41,611 bases of DNA, taken from assembly GCA_017525225.1 (NCBI GenBank), contig JAFXTB010000130.1, positions 1 to 41,611 of the forward strand, given 5' to 3'. A program made the translations under genes and the position numbers. The notes beneath the pieces were generated by a model, which was not told where the DNA came from, searched no databases, and saw only the letters and a list, made by a program, of their open reading frames with translations. Below are positions 9,317-18,888 of this stretch, piece by piece. How positions within the stretch are numbered: the stretch's first letter is position 1; each line of letters starts with the position of its first letter. This DNA is from Kiritimatiellia bacterium (GTDB taxonomy: Bacteria > Verrucomicrobiota > Kiritimatiellia > RFP12 > UBA1067).

Positions 9317-11772
9317 AAAGTCCAGATCGACGCGTGGAGAATACCGTCCAGGGATTGAAGGAGGATTTTGCCTGGCATCTGCGCTATACCCTCGCGAAGG
9401 GCGACAATGTAACGCCTCGCGACCAGTTCAACGCCTTCGCATACGCCATTCGCGACCGGCTGGTGGAACGCTGGTTCCAGACCCAGGCGGAATACCGCCG
9501 CCAGAACACGAAGCGCGTGTACTACCTTTCGCTGGAGTTCCTGATAGGCCGGCTTCTCGGGAACAATGTGATCAACCTCAAGCTCGACAAGGAATGCTCC
9601 GTCGCACTGCGTGAATACGGCATCGACTGGAACTCGCTGCGCGATCTCGAGACCGATGCCGGGCTGGGCAACGGCGGCCTCGGGCGGCTTGCGGCATGCT
9701 TCCTCGATTCAATGTCGACCCTCGATCTCGCGGGCATGGGCTACGGACTCAGGTACGACTATGGCATATTCCGCCAGAAGATCGTGGATGGCCAGCAGGT
9801 CGAGGAGCCGGACCACTGGCTCAAGGACGGCTACCCCTGGGAGATGGCGCGTCCTGAATACGCGCAGATAGTGCAGTTCGGCGGACATGTGGAGTATGTC
9901 GACGGCGAGGGCGGACGTGGGCGCTTCCGCTGGATGGCGTCCGAGCAGGTGCAGGGCATCCCGTACGACCTGCCGATCGTGGGATACTCCAAGGCCGTCA
10001 ACACGCTGCGCCTCTGGAGCGCGCGCGCTACGGACGAGTTCAACCTCGAGGATTTCAACCGTGGCTCCTACGTGGAGGCCGTGGAGCGCAAGGTCCTCGC
10101 AGAGAATCTCACGAAGGTGCTCTACCCGAACGACAACACCATGGCCGGCAAGGAGCTGCGCCTCAAGCAGCAGTACTTCTTCGTGTGCTGCTCGCTCGCG
10201 GACATCCTTCGCCGGTTCCGCGAGACGAATGCGGACTGGGCGGCACTGCCCGACAAGGCGTTCATCCATCTAAACGAGACGCACCCCGCGCTCGTCATTC
10301 CCGAGCTGATGCGGGTTCTCGTGGACCTGGAGGGGCTGGAGTGGGACGTCGCCTGGGACATCACCTGCCGTTCCACCGGGTACACCAACCACACCGTGCT
10401 GCCCGAGGCGCTCGAGAAATGGCCGCTTCCCATGCTGGAGCGCCTCCTGCCGCGCCATCTGCAGATCATCTACGAGATCAACGGCCGCTTCCTGCGCCAG
10501 ATCTCCGCGATCTATCCCGGCGACACGGAACGGCTCGCGCGCATGTCGCTCATCGACGAGAGCGGCGAACGCTACATCCGCATGGCGAACCTCGCCATCG
10601 TGGGCTCGTCGAGCGTGAACGGCGTGGCGAAGCTGCACTCGCAGATATTGCGGGACAGCCTCTTCAAGGACTTCCACGACCTGATGCCGGACCATTTCCA
10701 CAACGTCACGAACGGCATCACGCCGCGCCGGTGGCTCCTGAAGGCGAACCCGAACCTGGCCCAGCTGATCACCGAGCGCATCGGCGAAGGGTGGGTGACG
10801 AACCTCGACGAGCTGCGGCGGCTGGAGGAGTCGCGCGGCGATACGGCGTTCCTCGACTGCCTCGGGCGGATCAAGCTGTCCAACAAGCGCCTGCTGGCGC
10901 AGTGGACGACGACCAACCTGGGCGTGGCGCTGAATCCGGAGTCGATCTTCGACGTGCAGGTGAAGCGCCTCCACGAGTACAAGCGGCAGCTGCTGCTGGC
11001 GCTCTACATCATCATCTTCTACAACCGCCTCCTGTCGGATCCGTCGTACGACCCCGTGCCGCGCAGCTTCATCTTCGCGGCCAAGGCCGCGCCCGGCTAC
11101 TACATGGCCAAGCTGATCATCCGCCTCATACACGGCATAGCGGGCGTGGTGAACGCCAACCCGCGCACGCGCGGCAGGTTGACGGTCGCCTTCCTGCCCG
11201 ACTATCGCGTGTCGCTCGCCGAGAAGATCATGCCGGCGGCGGAGGTCTCCGAGCAGATATCGCTCGCAGGCACCGAGGCATCGGGCACGGGCAACATGAA
11301 GTTCATGATAAACGGCGCGCTCACGCTGGGCACCTACGACGGCGCCAACGTGGAGATCCACGACGCCGTGGGCGACGACAACATGTTCCTCTTCGGGATG
11401 CGCACGGCGGACGTCGCCGCGTTGCGGCCCGTGTACGACGCGCGCGAGTACTATCGCAAGGATCCCGAGATCCGCATCGCCCTCGACATGATCCGCCGCA
11501 ACGTGTTCTCGCTGCTGAACCCGGGTCTCTTCGACCCGATCCTGCGCACGCTTCTCGACTACAACGACTACTACATGCTTCTCGCCGACCTGCGCTCCTA
11601 TTGCGATGCGCAGGACCGTGTGGACGCCGCCTACCGCGATCCGGCCAGGTGGAACTCGATGAGCCTCGTGAACATCGCGCGCGCAGGCTACTTCTCGTCC
11701 GACAGGGCCGTGGCGGAGTATGCGCGCGACATCTGGCATGTCAACCCCGTGGAATTCGGAGAAAACACATGA
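9313..11772 (+). CDS. glgP: Glycogen/starch/alpha-glucan phosphorylase
   Basis: This cytoplasmic PLP enzyme (GT35) releases glucose-1-phosphate from alpha-1,4-glucans. From the GTG at 9313 the protein has 819 residues, the usual length. It shows the family signatures: RVYYLSLEFLIGR near the N-terminus, DAGLGNGGLGRLAACF, LHEYKRQLLL, and the PLP site EASGTGNMKF with lysine 663. The PLP motif reads SGTG where many homologues have SGTS. A GGAG at 9298-9301 lies about 11 nt before the chosen GTG, and a second in-frame GTG is at 9334. The stop overlaps the bamA start as ATGA. The pairing of glycogen phosphorylase with bamA has no obvious metabolic logic and probably reflects shared transcription only. 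Confidence 0.95.
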   Translation: MKSPDRRVENTVQGLKEDFAWHLRYTLAKGDNVTPRDQFNAFAYAIRDRLVERWFQTQAEYRRQNTKRVYYLSLEFLIGRLLGNNVINLKLDKECSVALREYGIDWNSLRDLETDAGLGNGGLGRLAACFLDSMSTLDLAGMGYGLRYDYGIFRQKIVDGQQVEEPDHWLKDGYPWEMARPEYAQIVQFGGHVEYVDGEGGRGRFRWMASEQVQGIPYDLPIVGYSKAVNTLRLWSARATDEFNLEDFNRGSYVEAVERKVLAENLTKVLYPNDNTMAGKELRLKQQYFFVCCSLADILRRFRETNADWAALPDKAFIHLNETHPALVIPELMRVLVDLEGLEWDVAWDITCRSTGYTNHTVLPEALEKWPLPMLERLLPRHLQIIYEINGRFLRQISAIYPGDTERLARMSLIDESGERYIRMANLAIVGSSSVNGVAKLHSQILRDSLFKDFHDLMPDHFHNVTNGITPRRWLLKANPNLAQLITERIGEGWVTNLDELRRLEESRGDTAFLDCLGRIKLSNKRLLAQWTTTNLGVALNPESIFDVQVKRLHEYKRQLLLALYIIIFYNRLLSDPSYDPVPRSFIFAAKAAPGYYMAKLIIRLIHGIAGVVNANPRTRGRLTVAFLPDYRVSLAEKIMPAAEVSEQISLAGTEASGTGNMKFMINGALTLGTYDGANVEIHDAVGDDNMFLFGMRTADVAALRPVYDAREYYRKDPEIRIALDMIRRNVFSLLNPGLFDPILRTLLDYNDYYMLLADLRSYCDAQDRVDAAYRDPARWNSMSLVNIARAGYFSSDRAVAEYARDIWHVNPVEFGENT

Positions 11773-14141
11773 AAAAACCGATCGTAGCCGTGATCCTGGC
11801 CATGGCGTGCGCCTTTGCCGCCGACGCCGCAAGGATAGCGTCCGTCAAAGCCGTGTCCGCCGACGGGCCGGACGACAACGTGGGCGACGTGCTCGCCCGC
11901 TGCCGCCTGAAGGCCGGGGACGAATACGATGCCCAGCAGAGCGCGCGCGACGTGCGCGAGCTGCGCGACTCTGGCGAGTTCGACGACATCTCCGTGCAGG
12001 TGGTCGAGGGCTCGGACGGTCTCGCGGTGACGTATACCTTCCGTCGCAAGAAGCGCTTCCTCGCGCCGCTCAACGTCAAGGGCGCCGACTACTGGAGCGT
12101 GGGCAAGATCACCAAGTACGCCGACCTCAAGGACGGCTATGCGTATGGCGAGGCGGACTTCGCCGCCGCCGCCGGGCGCATACGCCGCGAATACCAGAAG
12201 AAGTTCTTCCCTGACGTCAAGGTCACGCCGGTCGTGGAACCCGTGCCGGATTCGCCGGGCGCTGTCACCGTCACCATGGTAATAGAGGAGGGTGATCGCC
12301 ACAAGATCGCCGCCTACACCTTCGAAGGCAACGCATCCGTAGAGGCCGACGACCTCCTGGCCGCGATGGACCAGTACCCGTGGTGGAACCCGATCGGCTG
12401 GTTCACCGACGACCCCGCCACCGAGCAGGACTTCGCCGAGGCGTGCGACAAGCTCGCCACCCTCTACCGCGATCGCGGCTTTCTCGATGCGGCCGTCTCG
12501 ATGCCGGAGGAGATCGCCCTGCCGAACGGCAAGTACGAGCGTCGCTTCAAGATCGACGAGGGCGCGCGCTACACCGTCGGCGGTATGTCCGTGACCGGTG
12601 TCACGAAGTATCCGGTGGACGCGGTGCTGGCGTCGGTGAAGGCCGTCAAGCCCGGCGACGTGGCCGGCGCGGCCGCGCTGGCGGAGGCTGCGCGCCAGGT
12701 GGAGATATTCTGCGGCAGCGGACAGTACGCCCTCGCGGAGACGCATGTCGAGGTGAAGCGCGTGCCGCAGGCCGCCGACCCCGGCGTGCTGGACATCGAG
12801 TTCGCCGTCAAGGAGGGCGTGCCCGTCACGATCAGCCGCGTGCTCGTGCGCGGCAACGACTACACCAAGGACAAGGTCATCCGCCGCGAGATACAGCTTT
12901 CACCCGGCGACCCGATGCTCGAGGACCGCGCAGACCGCTCCAAGCGCCGCCTCGAGAACCTTCGCTACTTCGAGCGCGTGCGCTACTACCTCGAGAAGAC
13001 CGACGCCGGCGAGCAGAAGCCCGGCGAGCCCGAGCTGCGCGACCTCGTGTACGAGGTGTCCGAGAAGAACACCGGCAACTTCATGGTCGGCGTGGGCGCG
13101 AGCTCCGTGGACTCCGTCTACGGCACGGTGGAGCTTTCGGAGTCCAACTTCGACATCTTCAGTCCCTGGCGCTTCCGCGGCGCAGGCCAGAAGGGCCGCA
13201 TATACCTGGCCGCAGGTCCCCGCTACCAGTCCTACGAGGCAAGCGTAACCGAGCCGCATCTCTTCGACCGCCTGCTGGAGCTGACCATCGAGGGCTACCG
13301 CCGCCAGCGCTGGTTCGACGAGTACGACATCATCCGCAACGGCGCCGCCGCCACGCTCTCCTACCCGGTCAAGTTCTGGCCCACCCTGCCGACGTTCGGA
13401 CGCCTTGGCGTGCGCGTGTCCGCCGAGTTCATCCAGTTCGATGACGTCGAGAAGGGCATCTGGTACGACAGCCACAACAGGGTCTGCTCCTTCAAGGAGG
13501 AGGAGGACAAGTACGGCGACAAGTGGGAGGTCCCGTTCCGCCTGTTCTGGCAGGACGACACGCGCGACAACTTCCTGGTCCCCACGCGCGGCCACCGCGT
13601 CAACATCTATGGCGACGCCGTCACCGGCGACAACGAGTACTGGCGCCTGGGCTTCAACGCCAAGCAGTACTGCACCGTGTGGAAGAAGTACGGCCATGTG
13701 CTCTCGATCAGCCTGCGCGGCGAGACCCTTGACACGTTCAGCGGCTCCGACAACCTGCCGATCTACGACCGCCTGTTCCTGGGCGGACCGCGCTCGATAA
13801 GGGGCGTGGAATACCGCGACATCGCCCCGCGCGTCTGGAAGCGGCAGAACAAGAAGGGCAGCTACGAGCCCTGGGGCGGCCAGACCTCCTGGTGCGGCAC
13901 CTTCGAGTACACCGTGCCGGTCGTCAAGTACGTTCGCATTGCGGCGTTCTCCGATCTCGGCAGCGTTGGCGAGGACGAGTTCGACCTGGATGACGAATGG
14001 TTCTGCTGGTCAGTGGGTTTCGGGCTCAGGCTCGACATCGAGCAGTTCCCGATACGCCTTGATTTCGCCGTGCCCGTCGTCGAGCCCGACGACGACGCCG
14101 ACAAGGAGTTCTTCTCGTTCACGATCGGGTACGACTTCTGA
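11769..14141 (+). CDS. bamA: BamA-type outer-membrane beta-barrel assembly protein
   Basis: This outer-membrane protein folds and inserts other beta-barrel proteins. The 790-residue protein starts with a signal peptide (MKKPIVAVILAMACAFA). A periplasmic series of POTRA domains runs over about residues 22-400; one repeat carries VLVRGNDYTKDKVIRREI. The C-terminal barrel covers about residues 415-790 and ends in FTIGYDF, the expected terminal phenylalanine signal. The conserved loop-6 motif is GGPRSIRGVEYRD with Arg678; the aromatic residue of the usual (V/I)RG(F/Y) is valine here, with a tyrosine two places later. ATG overlaps the glgP stop. A non-coding gap with its own promoter follows. Confidence 0.95.
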   Translation: MKKPIVAVILAMACAFAADAARIASVKAVSADGPDDNVGDVLARCRLKAGDEYDAQQSARDVRELRDSGEFDDISVQVVEGSDGLAVTYTFRRKKRFLAPLNVKGADYWSVGKITKYADLKDGYAYGEADFAAAAGRIRREYQKKFFPDVKVTPVVEPVPDSPGAVTVTMVIEEGDRHKIAAYTFEGNASVEADDLLAAMDQYPWWNPIGWFTDDPATEQDFAEACDKLATLYRDRGFLDAAVSMPEEIALPNGKYERRFKIDEGARYTVGGMSVTGVTKYPVDAVLASVKAVKPGDVAGAAALAEAARQVEIFCGSGQYALAETHVEVKRVPQAADPGVLDIEFAVKEGVPVTISRVLVRGNDYTKDKVIRREIQLSPGDPMLEDRADRSKRRLENLRYFERVRYYLEKTDAGEQKPGEPELRDLVYEVSEKNTGNFMVGVGASSVDSVYGTVELSESNFDIFSPWRFRGAGQKGRIYLAAGPRYQSYEASVTEPHLFDRLLELTIEGYRRQRWFDEYDIIRNGAAATLSYPVKFWPTLPTFGRLGVRVSAEFIQFDDVEKGIWYDSHNRVCSFKEEEDKYGDKWEVPFRLFWQDDTRDNFLVPTRGHRVNIYGDAVTGDNEYWRLGFNAKQYCTVWKKYGHVLSISLRGETLDTFSGSDNLPIYDRLFLGGPRSIRGVEYRDIAPRVWKRQNKKGSYEPWGGQTSWCGTFEYTVPVVKYVRIAAFSDLGSVGEDEFDLDDEWFCWSVGFGLRLDIEQFPIRLDFAVPVVEPDDDADKEFFSFTIGYDF

Positions 14142-14157
14142 TTCTGATTCTTTCCGC

Positions 14158-14186
14158 TTCACTTTTGAGGCAAATAAGGTTATAAT
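14158..14186 (+). promoter_or_regulatory. Sigma-70-like promoter of the 14219 gene
   Basis: TTCACT at 14158-14163, a 17-nt spacer and a perfect TATAAT at 14181-14186 lie 32 nt upstream of the start of the surface repeat gene. Three TTCTGA-like hexamers (14136-14153) precede the -35. Confidence 0.65.
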
Positions 14187-14218
14187 CTTTCACAGGTTTC
14201 CACTCACTGGAGGTAATG

Positions 14219-14734
14219 ATGAAAAAATTGCTGATGGTTCTGTCCGTTTCGCTCGCCGCGCTCGCCGCGCTCGCGAATCCCAAGGGCTATGTGATGGTTG
14301 CGGCGCATTCTCCCGGCGAGCTGCCGTCCCCCGCCTACGACATAAACGGCGTGAGGTTCTCACTTCTGTACGGCGACTGCCAGAATCTCAACGGTTTCGA
14401 CTTCGGCTTCGCCGGCCGCATCCGCGAGCGTATGAACGGCGCGCAGATCGCGATAGGCTTCAGCATCGTCGATTCGGACTTCAACGGGTTCGAGCTGGGA
14501 TGCGTGAACTATGTGGGCGGCGAGTTCAGCGGCCTGCAGCTCGGCCTCTGGAACGGCACAGTCTCCGGATACGGCACGCAGCTCGGTCTCGTGAACACCG
14601 CGGACTACATGGCGGGCTTCCAGTGCGGCCTGTTCAACTGGGCCAACAACCTTGATGGCGTGCAGCTTGGTCTCTCGAACGTGGTGGCCGACCGGGCATG
14701 CCCCTGGCTGCCTTTCCTGAACATCGGCTGGTGA
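14219..14734 (+). CDS. Small exported protein with GxQLGLxN surface repeats (LA_2272-like)
   Basis: This is a 171-residue protein (172 if the preceding ATG at 14216 is used). It has a clear signal peptide (MKKLLMVLSVSLAALAALA). The rest is built of short repeats with the pattern G-(L/V/T)-QLGL-x-N, as in GLQLGLWN, GTQLGLVN, GFQCGLFN and GVQLGLSN. Repeats of this kind are known from the LA_2272-type surface proteins of spirochaetes and Bacteroidota and probably form a beta-solenoid or small barrel. A strong GGAGGT at 14209-14214 fits the 14219 ATG better than the 14216 one. glnS starts 7 nt after the stop. The envelope location is well supported; the function is unknown. Confidence 0.85.
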   Translation: MKKLLMVLSVSLAALAALANPKGYVMVAAHSPGELPSPAYDINGVRFSLLYGDCQNLNGFDFGFAGRIRERMNGAQIAIGFSIVDSDFNGFELGCVNYVGGEFSGLQLGLWNGTVSGYGTQLGLVNTADYMAGFQCGLFNWANNLDGVQLGLSNVVADRACPWLPFLNIGW

Positions 14735-14741
14735 GGCCTCC

Positions 14742-16463
14742 ATGGCTGACAAGCCTGAATCCGACACCTCAAGGCATTTCCTGAGGCAGTGGATCGAAGC
14801 CGACCACGCCGCCGGTCTCACCGGCGGCGAAGTCGTAACCCGATTTCCCCCCGAGCCTAATGGCTACATACACATAGGCCATGCCAAGGCCATCTGCGTC
14901 GACTTCGGCATGGCGGAGCTGTTTGGCGGATCGTGCCATCTGCGGCTGGACGATACCAACCCTGCCAAGGAGACCGACGAGTACGCCGAGAACATCAAGA
15001 ACGACATCCGCTGGCTCGGGTTCAGATGGTCGGGTGCGGGCGATGGCGCCGAGCCCGGCTTCTGGAACGCCTCGAACATGTTCGACCGCATGTACGAGAT
15101 CGCCGAGAACCTGATCCGCGCAGGCCAGGCGTACTGCTGCAATCTCACCCAGGAGGAGTGGAAGGAGTACAGGGGCGTTCCGGAACGCCCAGGCAGACCG
15201 TCTCCCTCGCGCGATACCGACCCCGAACGCAACCTGCGAATCTTCCACGAGATGCGCGACGGAAAGTATGCCGACGGCGAATGGTGCCTCAGGGCGAAGA
15301 TCGACATGTCCTCGCCCAACATCCACTTCCGCGACCCCGTCCTGTACCGCATACGCCACGTGCCCCACTACCATCTGGGCGACAAGTGGTGCGTGTACCC
15401 CATGTACGATTTCGCGCACCCGATCGAGGACGCGCTCGAGGGCGTGACCCACTCCATGTGCACGCTGGAGTTCGAGGTGCATCGTCCGCTCTACGACTGG
15501 GTGGTGGACCGCCTGGACGAGATGGGCATGTTGGTCGTCCGCAACGGCGTGAAGATCCGTCCGCGGCAGCGCGAGTTCGCGCGCCTCAACCTCACCTACA
15601 CGGTGATGTCGAAGCGCCTGCTTCTGCAGCTCGTGTCCGAAGGCCGCGTCTCCGGCTGGGACGATCCCAGGATGCCAACGGTGTGCGGCATGCGTCGCCG
15701 CGGCTTCACCCCGGGCGCCGTGCGCGAGTTCTGCGACCGCGTGGGCGTGAGCAAGGTGGAGTCCACGTCCGACCCGGTGCTGCTCGAATGGTGCGTTCGC
15801 GAAGATCTCAACAGAACCGCCCATCGGCGCATGGCCGTGCTTGATCCCGTTAAGCTTGTGATCGAGAACTTCGACGGCGTGCGCGAGGTCGAGACGCCGA
15901 ACAACCCCCTCGATGAATCTGCAGGTGTCCGCCGGATCCCGTTCTCGCGGGAGATATGGATCGACCGCGCCGATTTCCAGGAGAACCCCGAGAAGAAGTT
16001 CTTCCGCCTCGGACCGGATCGCGAAGTCCGCCTGAGAGGCGCATGCATCGTCAAGTGCATCGGCTACGAGAAGGATGCCGAAGGAAGGGTGTCGCTAATA
16101 CGCTGCACGTGGGACGAGGGCAGCTGGGGCGGGAATGCGCCCGACGGCCGCAAGGTGAAGGGCACGATACACTGGGTCGATGCCGCCACGGGCGTCAAGG
16201 CCGAGGTGCGCCTCTACGACAGGCTGTTCCTTGACCCCGATCCGATGAAGGACGGTCCCGACGGCTTCCTGAAGTACCTTAATCCCGATTCCCTGAAGGC
16301 TGTGGCGGCGTATGTGGAGCCTGCCCTTGCCGATGCCAGGGGCGGCGAGAGATTCCAGTTCGAGCGCACCGGATATTTCGTGGCGGACGAGAAGGATTCC
16401 AGACCCGGTGTGCCGGTGTTCAACAGGACCGTGACGCTGAAGGATTCCTACAAGCCCGCATGA
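14742..16463 (+). CDS. glnS: Glutaminyl-tRNA synthetase
   Basis: This class I synthetase directly attaches glutamine to tRNA-Gln. The 573-residue protein has PPEPNGYIHIGHAKAI with HIGH at residues 44-47 and the KMSKS counterpart VMSKR at 288-292. Conserved GlnRS blocks are DDTNPAKE, YDFAHPIEDA and GVTHSMCTLEFE (the LCTLEFE block that separates GlnRS from GluRS). The C-terminal anticodon-binding beta-barrels are present and the length is typical. Having GlnRS suggests that the transamidation route is not the only source of Gln-tRNA. GAGG at 14733-14736 is a suitable ribosome-binding site. The stop overlaps the next gene as ATGA. Confidence 0.97.
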   Translation: MADKPESDTSRHFLRQWIEADHAAGLTGGEVVTRFPPEPNGYIHIGHAKAICVDFGMAELFGGSCHLRLDDTNPAKETDEYAENIKNDIRWLGFRWSGAGDGAEPGFWNASNMFDRMYEIAENLIRAGQAYCCNLTQEEWKEYRGVPERPGRPSPSRDTDPERNLRIFHEMRDGKYADGEWCLRAKIDMSSPNIHFRDPVLYRIRHVPHYHLGDKWCVYPMYDFAHPIEDALEGVTHSMCTLEFEVHRPLYDWVVDRLDEMGMLVVRNGVKIRPRQREFARLNLTYTVMSKRLLLQLVSEGRVSGWDDPRMPTVCGMRRRGFTPGAVREFCDRVGVSKVESTSDPVLLEWCVREDLNRTAHRRMAVLDPVKLVIENFDGVREVETPNNPLDESAGVRRIPFSREIWIDRADFQENPEKKFFRLGPDREVRLRGACIVKCIGYEKDAEGRVSLIRCTWDEGSWGGNAPDGRKVKGTIHWVDAATGVKAEVRLYDRLFLDPDPMKDGPDGFLKYLNPDSLKAVAAYVEPALADARGGERFQFERTGYFVADEKDSRPGVPVFNRTVTLKDSYKPA

Positions 16464-17233
16464 TCGACCTTGTCGAGAAGGCCCTCGATGCCATACTGCC
16501 GGCGGAGGATGCCGGCCCCGGCCAGCTGTCACGGTCCATGCGCTGGGCCGTGATGGGCGGAGGCAAGCGCATCCGTCCCAGGATATGCCTGTTGTCGGCA
16601 TGTGCCGCCGGCGGACAGGCCGAGGATGCGGTGTGGTCCGCGTGCGCCATCGAGTTTCTACATTCCTACACGCTCGTGCACGATGATCTGCCTGCCATGG
16701 ATAACGACACCGAAAGGCGGGGGCGTGCCAGCGTGTGGGCGAAATTCGGCGAGGCCGCCGCCATCCTTGCCGGCGATGCGTTGCAGGCTCTGGCTTTCAC
16801 GGCCGCAGCCCGTTCGCCGCGTAACGCCACAGCCATCGTGGCAGTGCTGGGACGGGCAGCGACCGCCGTTGTGGAGGGGCAGGTCGCAGACCTTGCCGGC
16901 ATCAAGGACCCTGAAGGCGTCTTCGAGAGGAAGACGGCGGCGCTTTTCGCCGCCGCCGCTGAAATGGGTGCCCTGTCCGCCGAAGCTCCGGAACCGGTCG
17001 CGATGCGTCTTCGTGCCTACGGGCGCGAACTGGGTCTCGCCTTCCAGTACCAGGACGATCTCCTGGATGCCGCAGACGGCGATTTCTCCTCTATTTCTGT
17101 CCTTGGTCGGGACGAGGTGGCGCGCCGCGTCGCCTCGCATACCGAATGCGCACTGGCCGCGCTCGACGGCATCCCCGGCGATGCCACGCCGCTTGCCGAC
17201 ATTGCCGTCGATCTGGGCCGGCGGACGTTCTGA
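16460..17233 (+). CDS. ispA: Polyprenyl diphosphate synthase (FPP/GGPP type)
   Basis: This trans-prenyltransferase condenses IPP with allylic diphosphates. The 257-residue protein has GGGKRIRPRI at residues 33-42. The first aspartate-rich motif is DDLPAMD (Asp75, Asp76, Asp81), the bacterial FPP-synthase spacing. The second is DDLLD (199-203) in FQYQDDLLDA. It is about 35-40 residues shorter than typical IspA, and the C-terminus ends soon after the second motif. Chain length cannot be set from sequence alone, so the gene symbol marks the subfamily, not a proven product. It overlaps glnS by 4 nt and uses the IPP/DMAPP made through IspG and IspH. Confidence 0.9.
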   Translation: MIDLVEKALDAILPAEDAGPGQLSRSMRWAVMGGGKRIRPRICLLSACAAGGQAEDAVWSACAIEFLHSYTLVHDDLPAMDNDTERRGRASVWAKFGEAAAILAGDALQALAFTAAARSPRNATAIVAVLGRAATAVVEGQVADLAGIKDPEGVFERKTAALFAAAAEMGALSAEAPEPVAMRLRAYGRELGLAFQYQDDLLDAADGDFSSISVLGRDEVARRVASHTECALAALDGIPGDATPLADIAVDLGRRTF

Positions 17234-17280
17234 CGCCATCAACCTTTCATGCAAACCCCATAACAGAAAAGAGGATCACG

Positions 17281-18822
17281 ATGAAAAGAACGATCATGGC
17301 AGCCTCAGCAATCCTGATGGCTCTGTCCGCGCTCGCGGATGCTACAAGCGTCACGCCGGCCGTGCCGTACGCCTCTTGGGTACGTCGGGGCTGGTTCGAG
17401 AGGTTCGACCAGAAGAAGGCCCTGGCCGCGAAGGGCGGCTATCCCGTGCTGTTCGTGGGCGATTCGATAACGCATTTCTGGGAGTCGAAGGGTGCGGAGG
17501 TCTGGAAGAGGTATTTCGCGGAGGGCGACTACAAGGCGTTGAATATCGGCATAAGCGGCGACCGTACGGAGAACGTACTGTGGCGGCTGCAGCACGGACA
17601 GATCGACGGGCTCGATCCCAAGGCCGTGGTGGTGATGATCGGCACCAACAATATCGGCCACCGCCAGCCCGACCAGGAGAGCGGCTACGACACCTTCTGC
17701 GGCGTGAGGGCCATAGTGGACGATCTCGAGAAGCGCTGTCCGAACGCGCAGATCATCGTGCATACGATATTCCCCCGCGCCGCCGCCACCAACGACCAGA
17801 TGCGCATAAGGGTCGATGCCGTGAACCTGATGATTCGCGACTGGATCTGGTACAAGGGCGTAGAGGCCAGGAAGAAGAAGGCCCCGGCGCCGCGCGTGCT
17901 GTGCTGCGACTTCGCAGGAAAGCTTGTCGGGCCTGACGGCACGCTTTCCAGGGAGATGGCCCCCGACCTTCTCCACCCTGGCCCGGCGGGATACGAGCTT
18001 TGGGCGAACGAGCTCAGGCCGTATCTCGACTACGCGCTCGGCAAGGCGTCCAAGCCGCCGGCGTGGCTTGGCTCCTACAGCTGCCCCACCGCCATACCGG
18101 TCACGGGTCCTCATGCCGTCACCGCGAAAGGATACCCGTACTGGCTTGCCAATGCCGCGAACCCGCGCATCCTGCAGAAGGTGAACGAGATCGCCGACAA
18201 CCACAGCCACTACTACGACATGGTCCTTCTTGGCGATTCCATCACGCATTTCTGGGAGGGCAGCCATCTCGCGCACTACAAGAAGACGTTTGACGGGTAT
18301 TCGACGCTCAACCTCGCCTTCGGCGGCATGCACACGGAGCACGTGCTGTGGAACATAACGTACGGCGGGTTCCTGGACAAGTTCCAGACGCGCCTCTTCA
18401 CGCTGCTCATCGGCACCAACAACCGCTCCGACTCCGCCGAGGATACCGCGTTGGGCATACGCAGGATACTCGAGGCGCTGGCGGTCAAGCAGCCCAACGC
18501 GAAGGTGATCCTGATGCCGATCTTCCCGCGCTACGAAAGGCCCAGGGACGGCAGACCGGCCGGCTATCTCCCGGGCTCGCCGGAGCGTGTCCGCAACGAG
18601 AAGGTCAACGAGCTCATTCGTCCACTTGCCGATGGCCAGCGCGTGATCTGGTGCGACTTCAACGCCCAGCTCGCGCCCGCGCCGGATGGCGTGCCGTCTC
18701 AGGAGATCTTCCGTGACGGGGTGCATCCCACGGACAAGGGCTATGACATCTGGGCCGCCGCGATGATGCCGGTGGTCGAGAAGCTCATAGGTCCCCGCCG
18801 TCCGTCCGCCGACGCGCGTTGA
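17281..18822 (+). CDS. Exported protein with two tandem SGNH/GDSL hydrolase domains
   Basis: The 513-residue protein has a signal peptide (MKRTIMAASAILMALSALA) and two SGNH hydrolase domains in tandem. Domain 1 (about 50-260) has GDSITHFWE with nucleophile Ser62, GTNN at 121-124 and the Asp229/His232 pair in DLLHPGPAGYELW. Domain 2 (about 290-505) has the same GDSITHFWE with Ser320, GTNN at 378-381 and Asp479/His482 in DGVHPTDKGYDIW. Both catalytic triads are complete. Related proteins deacetylate or de-esterify sugars and glycans, so a periplasmic or secreted carbohydrate esterase is likely but not proven. GAGG at 17271-17274 is 6 nt before the ATG. Confidence 0.92.
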   Translation: MKRTIMAASAILMALSALADATSVTPAVPYASWVRRGWFERFDQKKALAAKGGYPVLFVGDSITHFWESKGAEVWKRYFAEGDYKALNIGISGDRTENVLWRLQHGQIDGLDPKAVVVMIGTNNIGHRQPDQESGYDTFCGVRAIVDDLEKRCPNAQIIVHTIFPRAAATNDQMRIRVDAVNLMIRDWIWYKGVEARKKKAPAPRVLCCDFAGKLVGPDGTLSREMAPDLLHPGPAGYELWANELRPYLDYALGKASKPPAWLGSYSCPTAIPVTGPHAVTAKGYPYWLANAANPRILQKVNEIADNHSHYYDMVLLGDSITHFWEGSHLAHYKKTFDGYSTLNLAFGGMHTEHVLWNITYGGFLDKFQTRLFTLLIGTNNRSDSAEDTALGIRRILEALAVKQPNAKVILMPIFPRYERPRDGRPAGYLPGSPERVRNEKVNELIRPLADGQRVIWCDFNAQLAPAPDGVPSQEIFRDGVHPTDKGYDIWAAAMMPVVEKLIGPRRPSADAR

Positions 18823-18840
18823 GGTCGCGGCCATCGTCGC

Positions 18841-18869
18841 TTGCACGGCAGGACTAGGTTTGGTATAAT
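18841..18869 (+). promoter_or_regulatory. Strong sigma-70-like promoter for the radical SAM operon
   Basis: TTGCAC (18841-18846), a 17-nt spacer and TATAAT (18864-18869) with an upstream TG give an extended -10. The ATG at 18889 is only 20 nt past the -10, so the leader is about a dozen nt and the AAAGG at 18876-18880 would sit at its very 5' end. Confidence 0.8.
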
Positions 18870-18888
18870 TCCTCGAAAGGATTCTCGT

